Shown here: positions 15,781-23,881 of the stretch, piece after piece | Layout of the letters: each line of letters opens with the position of its first letter | Numbering within the stretch: position 1 is the first letter of the stretch | Source: JBDTMT01 sp033764095 | GTDB taxonomy: Bacteria; Desulfobacterota; Binatia; HRBIN30; CADEER01 | Direction of reading: 5' to 3' | Assembly (NCBI GenBank): GCA_033764095.1 | Contig: JANRJF010000273.1 | Span: 1-25,605, forward strand | DNA: 25,605 bases | The notes under the pieces: generated by a model | The model's database searches: none | What the model saw: only the letters and a program-made list of their open reading frames with translations | What the model was told of the DNA's origin: nothing | Translations under genes and position numbers: made by a program

Positions 15781-15811
15781 GGCCGAGCATGCGCCGCTGC
15801 CCTGCTCGGCC
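15781..15811. promoter_or_regulatory. 9-bp hairpin abutting a start codon
   Basis: GGCCGAGCA (15781-15789) and TGCTCGGCC (15803-15811) pair perfectly around a 13-base loop. On the minus strand this places a stable stem one base upstream of the chosen ATG at 15779. It could restrict ribosome access to that ATG, or argue that translation starts further upstream at 15848 or 15875. Confidence 0.45.
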
Positions 15812-15879
15812 GCAAGCTTGGCGCTCGCACCGCGCGGCGACGCTGCATGAGCGGCGGGCGCCAGCTGCGGCGCACGCCG

Positions 15880-17413
15880 TCAGCCTGGCGGCGGCGAGCC
15901 GGCGACCGGCGCGGGACGGAGCTCGATCGGCACGTCGTCCGGCGCGACGATCAGACCCGCCGCGCGCGGTGAGCGGTCGGCGTTGGCGCGCACCGCCGGG
16001 TCGGCGTCGATGAAGAGGACCCGGCGCGACGCAGTCTCCCAGTCGGCGTGGAAGATCGCGTACAGCGCCGCCCACCCCGGGAACACCGCGGGCCGCGTGA
16101 AGGCGGCTACGCCGGCGAACGGGCGGTTCTCGATGTAGACCGTCGCGCCATCCGGGGCGGCGGCGATGCGGTCGCGCATGGCCCCAAGCGCGTAGTCGAG
16201 CGCAGGCCGACCGGCGGCGGTGAGGTCCTCCGCCGGCGAACGCCACGCGACGCGGGTCGCGATCGCGGCCAACCACAGCGCCAGCGCGAGACGAGTAATC
16301 CCCGGCGGAAGACGGATGCCGGCGCCGACGCGGTAGACCAGCAGCCCAACTAGCGCCGCCAGCAGCGCGGTCGCCGGGTAGTGATACCGCGGCGCCGTGG
16401 CGACGTAGAGCAGGGACAGTGGCGGAATCAGCGGCGAGCGCCCGATCGCAACTGCTCCGTAGCTGGCGGCAATCAACACCGCGAGCGCCAACGTGCGCTG
16501 TCGCCACGGCGAGCCGCCGCGCACGAAGACGCCGACTGCCACCGCAGCGAAGGCTGCCGCCGCGGCCCATTGCGATCCGTCGATCCGAGACCCGTCGGAC
16601 GCGCCGCCAAGCACCTGGTCGATCCCGTAGACGCTCAGCATCGTCCCGAGCTCGACAGTCGTGAGCACCAAGCGCCAGCCCTGCGGAGCCGGTACGGCGG
16701 GAAACGCGGCCGCAAGAACACGGCGCACGTCCGCGGTGTCGAACGCGTTCTGGTCCCCAAACCAGTGGTAGCTCAGAGCGTACAGCGCCGGCGCCAGCGC
16801 CCAGAGCGAGAGACCAGCCGGCCACCTAGCGCGGAGCGGGCCCGGCGCCAGACACCAAAGGGCGATCGGGAGCGCGATTGCCATCCCCCCCCCCGAAGCT
16901 CAACGCGGACAACAACGCTGCGGCGACCCACAATGCACGCCGCATCCGGTTCCACGGTCGATCGGTGCTCGCGCTCGCCAAGATCGCGAGCACACAGAGG
17001 GTGACGACGACCTGACCCAGCACCGAGTACCAGCCGAGCGTGCCGTTCAGTACCGGCAGCGTTCCCCACCAGGCGGCGACGGCACATGCCAGCGGTGCGC
17101 TCATGGTCCAGCGCCGCACCAGGTGGAAGAGCGACAGCACCACCGTGAGATGGAGGACCAGCATGGCGGCGAAGAGCAGGCGCGGCGGCGCCGGTGCTCC
17201 AGCCACGGTCTGGATACCGACGAGGATGGCGTTCTGTGCGAACAGAATGTGCCCGCCGTATGGCGTCAGCAGGAATTCCGCGAGCGGAGCGGTTCGCGAT
17301 CGATAGAGCTGTACGAAGTCGTCGGTGAAGTAGCCGTTGCGCAGGATCGGCGCGTAGGCGGCCGCAGCGAGCAGCACCGCCAGGGCGGCAAGCGCTGCCG
17401 TCCGACCCTTCAC
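15880..17413 (-). pseudogene. GT-C-like multi-pass membrane protein, frameshifted at a G10 tract
   Basis: One gene in two frames. The first part starts at GTG 17413 and encodes 173 residues up to a run of ten G residues (minus strand, 16894-16885). As sequenced it then runs out of frame and stops at 16826 (195 residues). Removing one G joins it exactly to the second part (MAIALPIALWCLAPG... to 15880), giving a 510-residue protein with a continuous hydrophobic helix across the join. The N-terminus (AALAALAVLLAAAAYAP, then NGYFTDDF with Asp31 and Asp32) is typical of GT-C fold glycosyltransferases. About ten membrane helices and a ~100-residue soluble C-terminus follow. The GTG overlaps the DUF1501 stop (GTGA, 17413-17410), implying coupling. 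Phase variation and assembly error are both possible explanations. Confidence 0.85.
16885..16894 (-). repeat. Homopolymer tract: G10 on the coding strand
   Basis: Ten consecutive C on the plus strand (G on the coding strand) lie within the membrane-protein gene, between codons for Phe173 and the ATG of the downstream frame. Nine G would restore a single 510-residue frame. It is the longest single-base run I see in the window. Confidence 0.95.
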
Positions 17414-18702
17414 CGCAGGAACCCGAGGTCGCCGAAGTCGCCGTGCAGGATGGGCTCGGGATCGGCGCCGAGGTGGCGGGCGAGGATGGTCGAATAGACG
17501 GCGCGGAAGTCGGTGTGCACGTCGAGGTTGCCGTCGAGCACCAGCGCGTCGGCGGCGAGGTCGGGATAGGTGCCGTAGACGCCGCCGCGCACCGGGTCGC
17601 CGATGGCGAAGGCCACCGAGGCGAGGCCGTGGTCGGTGCCGAGGTCGTTGTTCTCCTCGGCGCGGCGGCCGAACTCGGAGAAGATCAGCGTCACCACCTT
17701 GCCGGCGAGGCCGTGGCCGCGCAGGTCGGCGTAGAACGCGGCGACCGCCTCGGCGGCCTCGCCGAGCAGCGCCTCGTGATAGGCGGCGGTGTCGGGCGGG
17801 CCGGCCTGCTGGTCGACGTGCGTGTCGAAGCCGCCGAGCCCCACCGCCAGGGCGCGAACGCCGCGCCGCGCGGCGATCAACGCGGCGCAGTCGCGCAACG
17901 CACCGGCAGTGTACGTATCGGGATAGGTGACGCCGGCGGCGACCGCGTAGGCGTCGTGGATCGCCTGCAGGTCGCCGCTCAGCTCCAGCACCTGCTGGCG
18001 CAGGGCGCGATGCCGTGTCGCCACCGTCCCGCTGGCGCCGGCGAGTGACTGCAGACGGTAGTAAGCGGTGTACAGCGCCGCGAAGTCGTTCGACGGATAG
18101 ACGCCGAAGCCGTCGATCGAGCTCAACGACAGCGGCGATGCGTTGGCGCCGCTGAGCAGCAACGGCGCGCCGCTGAAGTCGATGCCGGCCGGCAGCGTGC
18201 CGGGGCTGACGCCGTCGAGGAAGCGGCCGAGCCAACCGGACGGCGCCTGCGGCGGTGCGGTACCGTAGATCTCGCCGCTGACGAAGTTCTGCTGGCTGGC
18301 CTCGTGGTCGAACAGGCCCTGCGCGTCGAGCGGGCAGCCGATGCCGTTCAACACCGCGACCTTGCCCTGGGTGAACAGCGGCGCCAGCGCGCGCAGGCCG
18401 GGGTTGAGGGCGAAGTCCTGTGCGTAGCCGGTGAGCGTCACCAGCCGCGCGCGCGGCAGCGCCAGGGTCGGCCGCAGCTGCCGGTAGCGGGCGTACTGAC
18501 GCAGCGGCACGACGGTGTTGAGGCCGTCGTTGCCGCCCTGCAGGTTGAGCGCGACGACGACGGTGTCGGCCGGCGTCGCCAACTGCGCGGCGCGCGACGG
18601 GCGCTGCATGGCCGCGACGGCGCGTTCGAGGCCGCCCCAGGCGCTGCAGCCGAGCGCGGCGAGGGCGCCGCCGCGCAACAGGTCGCGTCGCGTCATCGCC
18701 AT
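17410..18702 (-). CDS. DUF1501 family Tat-exported protein
   Basis: A 430-residue DUF1501 protein, related to the alkaline-phosphatase/sulfatase superfamily. The N-terminus holds a twin-arginine signal (TRRDLL at residues 4-9, hydrophobic GGALAALGCSAWGG), so it should be exported folded, probably metal-loaded. Diagnostic motifs are LQGGNDGLNTVVP (54-66), GGFDTHVDQ (290-298), FSEFGRR (341-347) and GTDHG (355-359). The GGFDTH and GTDHG motifs fit the usual metal-binding positions. ATG 18702 lies two bases after the DUF1800 stop with an AGGTGA ribosome site inside that gene's end. A second ATG at 18696 is possible. DUF1501 and DUF1800 are regularly adjacent in other genomes. The substrate is unknown. 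Confidence 0.93.
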   Translation of the reverse strand: MAMTRRDLLRGGALAALGCSAWGGLERAVAAMQRPSRAAQLATPADTVVVALNLQGGNDGLNTVVPLRQYARYRQLRPTLALPRARLVTLTGYAQDFALNPGLRALAPLFTQGKVAVLNGIGCPLDAQGLFDHEASQQNFVSGEIYGTAPPQAPSGWLGRFLDGVSPGTLPAGIDFSGAPLLLSGANASPLSLSSIDGFGVYPSNDFAALYTAYYRLQSLAGASGTVATRHRALRQQVLELSGDLQAIHDAYAVAAGVTYPDTYTAGALRDCAALIAARRGVRALAVGLGGFDTHVDQQAGPPDTAAYHEALLGEAAEAVAAFYADLRGHGLAGKVVTLIFSEFGRRAEENNDLGTDHGLASVAFAIGDPVRGGVYGTYPDLAADALVLDGNLDVHTDFRAVYSTILARHLGADPEPILHGDFGDLGFLR

Positions 18703-18704
18703 CG

Positions 18705-20312
18705 TCAGTTCACCTGGAAGTCCGGCGAGCAGAGGATCAGCCAGGCGGCGCCGCGCAGCTTCGCCTCGTCGACGTCCGGGCCGAGGTAGTCGAGCACCAC
18801 CTGGCGGGTGGCCTCGTCGAGCGGCGCGGCGAGCAGGTCGCGCGCCAGCAGCTCGACGGCGACTTGCGGCCGCGCGCGCAGGCGCTGGCGGCGCAGCAGG
18901 TCGGCAGCGTTCCACTGCGCGTCGAAGTAGTCGTCGGTGTAGCCCGCGGCGAGCATGTCGGTGGCGGCGTCGCGCGTCGCGACATAGGCGGCGTTGACCA
19001 GGCCGCTCTTCTGCCCCGGTCGATAGAAGCTGAAGACCGACGGCGGATAGTACACCAGGTGCCCGGCGAGCATGGTCCAGTAGTACAGGGTGTTGCCGCC
19101 GCTGCGCGCGTCGAGCCCGCGCAGGGCGCCGACGATGTGCTCGATCGGCGTCTTGTACTGCGAGCGCAGCACCGCCGGGCTGGTGAACTCGGCATCGGTG
19201 ACGATCGCCCGCACGACGGCCCGCAGGTCACCGTCGCTGGCGGTGAACACGGCGGCGACGCGGCCGACGTACCCGGGAGTCGGCGTCTCGGTGGCGAGCT
19301 TCTGGATGAGGATCTTGCTGATGAACGGCGCCGTGTTCGGATGGCGCATGAGGATGGCGACGACGCGCTCGACGTCGAAGGCGCCGCCGATCGCATCGGC
19401 CGGAATCGCCTCGCCGAGGATCTGCTTGGCCTCCGGGTCGTGCGCCCAGTCGGCGAACTCGGCCGGGGCGATGACCTCGGTCGGGTCTTCCTCGTCGGGG
19501 TCGCTCGGATAGTGCGGGATCCAACCGGTGAGCGCGCGCGCCACCGCCTTGACGTCATCCTCCGTGTAGGCGGGCAGCGGGCGGCCGTCGCCGCCGAGCA
19601 CCAGCGTGCCGTCGGGGTTGAGGCGGTGCACGCCGAGGCTGAACAGCTGCAGCAGCTCGCGCGCGTAGTTCTCGTTCGGCGGGATGCGGTTGCCGAGCTC
19701 GTCCACCGCCTGGCCGTTGTTGTAGGCGTTGTCGAGGTAGATGAGCATGGCGTTGTCGCGCGTCATGCCGATCAGCAGGTCGCGGAAGTTGCCGAGCGCG
19801 TTGGCACGCAGCAGCTGTTCGTAGTCGCGCATCAGGGGGAGCGCCCCGACCTTGCCGTTCGAGACGGCGAAGTGCTCGTGCCAGATGAGCGTCATCTTCT
19901 CGAGCAACTGGCGGCGCGAGTAGGCCATGCGCGTCAGCCAGCGCAGCTGCCAGACGTCGCCGTCGTCGCTCGGGCCCGGCGGCGGACGGAAGCGGCGCTC
20001 GCCGAGGCGGTCGTCGATGCTCTCGGGGTGGAGCTGCTGCTCCAGGTAGGCGCCGGGGCCGAGACGCAGCGCCTCGTGCATGTCGCGCCGGCTCGGACCG
20101 AAGCCGAGGCGGCGCAGCAGGTGACCGGCGAGCACGCGCTGCTCGGTGCGCGTCGCCCGCACGGTCGCCAACGCCGGCGGAATGGGAGCGGCGGAGGCGA
20201 CTGCGAGCAGCGCGGCGAGCAGCGCGAGTGGCGTGCGACCTGCGCGGCTGGACGCGCGACCGCGGCACTTGCCTCGCTCCGCCGCGTTGGCGCGCCCGCA
20301 CCGGCCCGGCAT
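18705..20312 (-). CDS. DUF1800 family exported protein
   Basis: A 535-residue DUF1800 protein. After a long basic n-region, a hydrophobic segment (LALLAALLAVASAAPIPPALA, about 29-49) looks like an export signal. Family hallmarks are AGHLLRRLGFGPSRRDM (about 62-78), LTLIWHEHF with WHEHF at 144-148, NENYARELLQLFSLGV (213-228), ARALTGW, and PFISKILIQKLATE, with FYRPG near the C-terminal third. The family is found with DUF1501 in many environmental bacteria, but its activity is not established. The ATG at 20312 overlaps the stop of a four-codon upstream frame (see 20312-20326) and has no well-spaced ribosome site of its own. It ends two bases before the DUF1501 start, so the pair is surely co-translated. 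Confidence 0.92.
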   Translation of the reverse strand: MPGRCGRANAAERGKCRGRASSRAGRTPLALLAALLAVASAAPIPPALATVRATRTEQRVLAGHLLRRLGFGPSRRDMHEALRLGPGAYLEQQLHPESIDDRLGERRFRPPPGPSDDGDVWQLRWLTRMAYSRRQLLEKMTLIWHEHFAVSNGKVGALPLMRDYEQLLRANALGNFRDLLIGMTRDNAMLIYLDNAYNNGQAVDELGNRIPPNENYARELLQLFSLGVHRLNPDGTLVLGGDGRPLPAYTEDDVKAVARALTGWIPHYPSDPDEEDPTEVIAPAEFADWAHDPEAKQILGEAIPADAIGGAFDVERVVAILMRHPNTAPFISKILIQKLATETPTPGYVGRVAAVFTASDGDLRAVVRAIVTDAEFTSPAVLRSQYKTPIEHIVGALRGLDARSGGNTLYYWTMLAGHLVYYPPSVFSFYRPGQKSGLVNAAYVATRDAATDMLAAGYTDDYFDAQWNAADLLRRQRLRARPQVAVELLARDLLAAPLDEATRQVVLDYLGPDVDEAKLRGAAWLILCSPDFQVN

Positions 20313-20326
20313 CAGCGCATCGCCAT
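20312..20326 (-). other. Four-codon upstream reading frame overlapping the DUF1800 start
   Basis: On the minus strand, ATG at 20326 reads Met-Ala-Met-Arg-stop, and its TGA overlaps the DUF1800 ATG as TGATG. A GAGG at 20332-20329 is eight bases before the second ATG (20320) but too far from the DUF1800 ATG. This suggests either termination-reinitiation coupling or a small frame error at the gene's start. Confidence 0.4.
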
Positions 20327-20362
20327 GTCCTCGCTTTATACGGGCCCTCGCGCCGCCTGCAA

Positions 20363-22978
20363 TCAGCCGTTGGGACCGGCGACGCGCACGTCGATCGACA
20401 CGACCGGATCGTAATAGAGGTAGAAGCGGCCGCGAATCGTGTACGTACCCGCCGGCACCGCGGTGCCGGCGTCGTCCTTCAGGTCCCAGAACGCCTTGAG
20501 CTGGTACTTGAGCAGCGCGTCGTCGCGCTGTGGCGCGCCGGCGGGCAGGAACGGCTCGCCGCAGCCTTCCTCGCGGATGGTGCGCACCAGGGTGTCGCCG
20601 CGGTAGGCGTAGAGGTCGAGACAGGGATCGAAGACGCCGCCCGGGCGTTGCGTCTCGGTGACCGTGAAGCGCAGCTCGACGACGTCGGGCTGCTGGTAGG
20701 CGGCGCAGTCGGACTCCAGCGTGACGCGGTTGAAGTCGTCCGACCACTCGCCGCGGTTGATCGCCGCCGCGTCGCAGTAGTCGAGCGCGCTGGTGGCGAA
20801 CACCTCGATGCTGAGCGACGGGCTCTGCTGGCCGTCGAGCGCCGCCCACACCGTCACCGTGCCGGCCTTGCGGCCGCTGAACACGCCGGCCGTGTCAAAG
20901 CTGCCGACGCTCGGATCGCTGCTCTGCCAGACCGCCTGCGCGGTGACGTCGCGGTCGAAGCCGACGTCGTAGAAGCCGACGGCGTGGAAGACCGCCTCGC
21001 CGCCGACGGCGACGACGCGGTCGGCGCCGTCCTGGTAGATGCTGAGGTTGGTCAGCGTCGCCTCGTTCACCACCCGCAGCGACACCGGCGCACTGGTCAC
21101 GGCGCCGAGCGTCGCGTCGACCGTCGCCTCGCCGGCGCCGACCGCGCTGCCCGAGCCGGCGGCGTCGACGGTCAGCACGCCGCTGGCGTTGCTGCGCCAG
21201 GCGACGCGCGCGGTGACGTCCTCCCACTCGCCGGTGTCGTAGTGCGCGGTGGCGGCGAACTGCACCGCGTCACCGCGCAACAGGGTGAGGAAGTAGCCGC
21301 ACTCGAAGCACACCGAGCCGTCGGCGCGGATCGGGCCATCGACGAACTGGTATGCCCAGCGGCTCGGATAGACCGCCAGCGAGGTGATGCTGGCCTGCTC
21401 GACGACGGTGAGCGGCAACGCGTCGCTGGTCACCGCGCCGAGCGCGGCGCGCACCGATGCGGCGCCGGCGGCGAGCGCGGTGAACTGGCCGCCCGCGATG
21501 CTGCCGACGGCGGCCGGATCGACGCTCCAGGTCACCTCGTCGGTGAGATCCTCGTAGTAGCCGGTGTCGAACTCGCCGATCGCCTGCAGCGGCAGCGTCG
21601 CACCGATGCGCAGCACCTGCGCGCACCACGGCGGCGGCAGCATCGCGTCGCTGGCCGGCGGCAGCGGCCGCGGCGCCGCCTCGGCGCGCGGGTCGTCGGG
21701 CGGGTAGTAGCAGCGCGTCTGCACGTACAGATGACGCAGGCTGGGCCGCTCGACGACGGTGAGCGCCAGCGGCTCGCTGGCGAGGCCGGCGAGCGTCGCG
21801 ATGACGCCGGTGTCGCCCGCCGCGACCGCGCTGAGCGCGCCCCAGCTGTCGACCGTCGCAACCGCCGGCGCCGACGACGTCCACGCCACCAGCCAGGTGA
21901 CGTCGACGCCGCTGCCGTCGGAGAGGATGGCGCTGGCGCGCGCACTCCCGTCCTGGCCGGTCACCAGGCGCTCGTTGCCGTAGACGGTGACGCGCAGCAG
22001 GTCGATCGGCTCGGTCGCCTGGCAGGGCTCGACGCACGCCGCGCTCTCGCAGTTGTCGCAGGCGAAGCACGAGGCGACGCAGGCGCACTGGTCGCCGGGA
22101 TTGGCGCAGCCGTGATCGTCGCCGCACTGGTAGGGCAGCGCTTTGCAGAGCCCGTCCGGACCGCAGGCGGGATCGTGCAGATAGGCGCGCGACACGCAGG
22201 CCTGTTCTGGGCAGTCCTGGCAATCCGGGCAGCTCGGCACGCACAGGCAGATCTCCTCGGGACTGTTGCAGCCGCCGTCGTCGTTGCAGCGGTAGAGCTG
22301 CGTGCCGCACCCCTGTGGATCGAAGCGGCCGTCGCCGTCGCCATCGATCAGCGTGCGCCAGCCGTCGAACAGCTCGACCGGCACGCCGTCGCGGGTGATC
22401 AGGTAGACGCCGTTGGGGGCGAACACGGCGCGCATCGCGTCGCCGCCCACGGTGTAGGTCGAGGTGGCGCGCACCAGGCCCCAGGACACTTCCGCCAGCA
22501 CCTCGGCGGCGCCGTCGTCGCCGACCTGGATCGGCACGACGAATTCCATCAGGTTGCCGTCGACGGTCTTGGTGAAGCGCAGCGCGTGCCGCCCCGGCGT
22601 CAGGCCGCTGACGCTGAACCGCCCGTCCTCGCCGGTGGCGCCGCGGATCGCGCCGTCGTCCACCACCCACTCGGCGCCGCCGAGACCGCGGTCGAAGCCC
22701 TTGCCGACGCCCGGCACACCATCCGGCGGCAGCGGCGCGAGACCGTCCTCGCTGCCCGACCCGACGTCGCTGCCGACCACCACCAGGCCGGACACCTGCG
22801 CCAGGCTGACCGGCGTGCGCGTGCGGGTCGGGGTGGCGGTCGACTGCGGCGTGCGCGTCGCCGTCACCGTCGGCGTCGCGCCGATGCCCAGGTCGTCACC
22901 GCCGCACGCCGCCAACCACAGCGCCGCGATCACTGCCCCCGCTGCCCGTCGCCCCTGCCTCGCTGCCTGTCCACCCAT
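20363..22978 (-). CDS. Large lipoprotein with Cys8 repeats and bacterial Ig-like domains
   Basis: An 871-residue surface or periplasmic lipoprotein. The lipobox LAAC ends at Cys25, followed by a Thr/Pro/Arg linker (about 34-57). Residues ~62-165 resemble a carboxypeptidase-regulatory-like beta domain (GEDGRFSVSGLTPGRHALRF). Residues 224-319 are a Cys-rich zone with two tandem units of identical cysteine spacing (229-262 and 283-316). About four Big_2-like Ig domains follow across 327-740, each ending in an ALTVVE/LRVVN-type strand. The C-terminus (about 770-871) ends in a FlgD-like Ig fold (YQLKAFWDLKDDAGTAVPAGTYTIRGRF). The ATG has an AGGAGG site six bases upstream. It lies 50 bases upstream of DUF1800 and is likely the first gene of the minus-strand cluster, suited to a structural or binding role outside the cell. 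Confidence 0.9.
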   Translation of the reverse strand: MGGQAARQGRRAAGAVIAALWLAACGGDDLGIGATPTVTATRTPQSTATPTRTRTPVSLAQVSGLVVVGSDVGSGSEDGLAPLPPDGVPGVGKGFDRGLGGAEWVVDDGAIRGATGEDGRFSVSGLTPGRHALRFTKTVDGNLMEFVVPIQVGDDGAAEVLAEVSWGLVRATSTYTVGGDAMRAVFAPNGVYLITRDGVPVELFDGWRTLIDGDGDGRFDPQGCGTQLYRCNDDGGCNSPEEICLCVPSCPDCQDCPEQACVSRAYLHDPACGPDGLCKALPYQCGDDHGCANPGDQCACVASCFACDNCESAACVEPCQATEPIDLLRVTVYGNERLVTGQDGSARASAILSDGSGVDVTWLVAWTSSAPAVATVDSWGALSAVAAGDTGVIATLAGLASEPLALTVVERPSLRHLYVQTRCYYPPDDPRAEAAPRPLPPASDAMLPPPWCAQVLRIGATLPLQAIGEFDTGYYEDLTDEVTWSVDPAAVGSIAGGQFTALAAGAASVRAALGAVTSDALPLTVVEQASITSLAVYPSRWAYQFVDGPIRADGSVCFECGYFLTLLRGDAVQFAATAHYDTGEWEDVTARVAWRSNASGVLTVDAAGSGSAVGAGEATVDATLGAVTSAPVSLRVVNEATLTNLSIYQDGADRVVAVGGEAVFHAVGFYDVGFDRDVTAQAVWQSSDPSVGSFDTAGVFSGRKAGTVTVWAALDGQQSPSLSIEVFATSALDYCDAAAINRGEWSDDFNRVTLESDCAAYQQPDVVELRFTVTETQRPGGVFDPCLDLYAYRGDTLVRTIREEGCGEPFLPAGAPQRDDALLKYQLKAFWDLKDDAGTAVPAGTYTIRGRFYLYYDPVVSIDVRVAGPNG

Positions 22979-23069
22979 GCTGGCCTCCTGCGCAGAATTC
23001 GCTGCGGAGCCTGGCTAAACAAAACTTGTTAGCTTGTCAATCAATTTTGTTCTGTCTAGGGTCTGGCGC
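22979..23069. promoter_or_regulatory. AT-rich divergent promoter region with a dyad
   Basis: This 91-base gap separates the lipoprotein start from the divergent regulator start. Bases 23011-23060 are only about 36% G+C by my count, unlike everything around them. AACAAAACTTG (23018-23028) and CAATTTTGTT (23042-23051) form an imperfect inverted repeat with a 13-base spacer, a plausible operator. A consensus TTGACA on the minus strand (23040-23035) could be the -35 box for the lipoprotein cluster; a -10 is not clear. Confidence 0.6.
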
Positions 23070-23876
23070 ATGACCGCTCGGTCGCCGACGCGGAACGGCA
23101 TCAAGGACATCTTCTACGAGACGCGCGTGCTCATGGGGCGCGAGTACACGCTGCGCCGTTTCGCCACCGAAGTGTTGGGCGGCACCATCGACCCGGTCAT
23201 GCTCGGGTACATCGAGAAGGGCAAGCGCTTTCCGAGCGAGGCGCTGGTGCGGCGGCTGGCGGCGCTGCGCAAGCAAGACGCGCACGAGCTCCTCGCACTT
23301 TTGTGGCGCGACCGGCTGATCTACGCCTTCGGCCGCGAGCTGCGCCGCGTGCTGCAGGCACCGCGCGCGGTCGACGGCGTCGAGGACGCCGAGCTGGCGG
23401 TGGTGGTCAGCCAGGCGATCGCGGCGCTCGACGATGACGGCAGCTGGATGACCCTCACCGCCTGGCGCAAGGCCTTCCGGCGCGCCGGGCGCGGCAAGCG
23501 CGCCGTCGCGGTGCCCGAGCCGCTCGCCATGCAGGCCGAGACGGCGCTGCTGGAGCGCGGCCTGGTCGAGCGCAAGGGCAGCAAGGTGCGGCGCAAGGGA
23601 CGCCACTTCACGCCGCAGAATACCGCCGAGCGCCGCGCCCTGGCGCTGGAATACTGCGCGCTGTTCGTCAAGGGACTGCTCGACAAGCTGGCGCTGCCGG
23701 AGCAGGACACCGGGACCTACCTGCGCAACCACTTCCTCAACATCGCGCCGGCGCGGCTGCCGGAGTTCCAGAAACGACTCGACGACGCGCTGCGCGGGCT
23801 GGCCGAGGAGTTCGCCGATGACGCGAAGCCGGAGAACCCGCTGCTCAACGTGCTGGTGACCTCGACGCCGTTCTGA
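23070..23876 (+). CDS. TIGR02147/DUF4423-like transcriptional regulator
   Basis: A 268-residue predicted DNA-binding protein. Residues ~27-70 read as an XRE-like helix-turn-helix (YTLRRFATEVLGG, then VMLGYIEKGKRFPSEALVRRLAAL). The C-terminal part (about 165-268) resembles DUF4423: a winged-helix-like stretch (TALLERGLVERKGSKVRRKGRHF), then YCALFVKGLLDKL, and an ending strand LLNVLVTSTPF. Together they match the TIGR02147 architecture known mainly from Fibrobacter and Bdellovibrio-like genomes; ligand and targets are unknown. ATG 23070 has a TAGGG upstream; an in-frame TTG at 23034 lies inside the putative operator and is rejected. Its position divergent from the lipoprotein cluster suggests it controls that cluster, itself, or both. 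Confidence 0.75.
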   Translation: MTARSPTRNGIKDIFYETRVLMGREYTLRRFATEVLGGTIDPVMLGYIEKGKRFPSEALVRRLAALRKQDAHELLALLWRDRLIYAFGRELRRVLQAPRAVDGVEDAELAVVVSQAIAALDDDGSWMTLTAWRKAFRRAGRGKRAVAVPEPLAMQAETALLERGLVERKGSKVRRKGRHFTPQNTAERRALALEYCALFVKGLLDKLALPEQDTGTYLRNHFLNIAPARLPEFQKRLDDALRGLAEEFADDAKPENPLLNVLVTSTPF

Positions 23877-23881
23877 GCGAG

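Noticed and set aside
20228..23032. 934-codon plus-strand open frame opposite the lipoprotein
   Set aside because: It mirrors the minus-strand lipoprotein gene, which has a lipobox, Cys repeats and Ig domains; the antisense translation is low-complexity Arg/Ala/Gly/Val.
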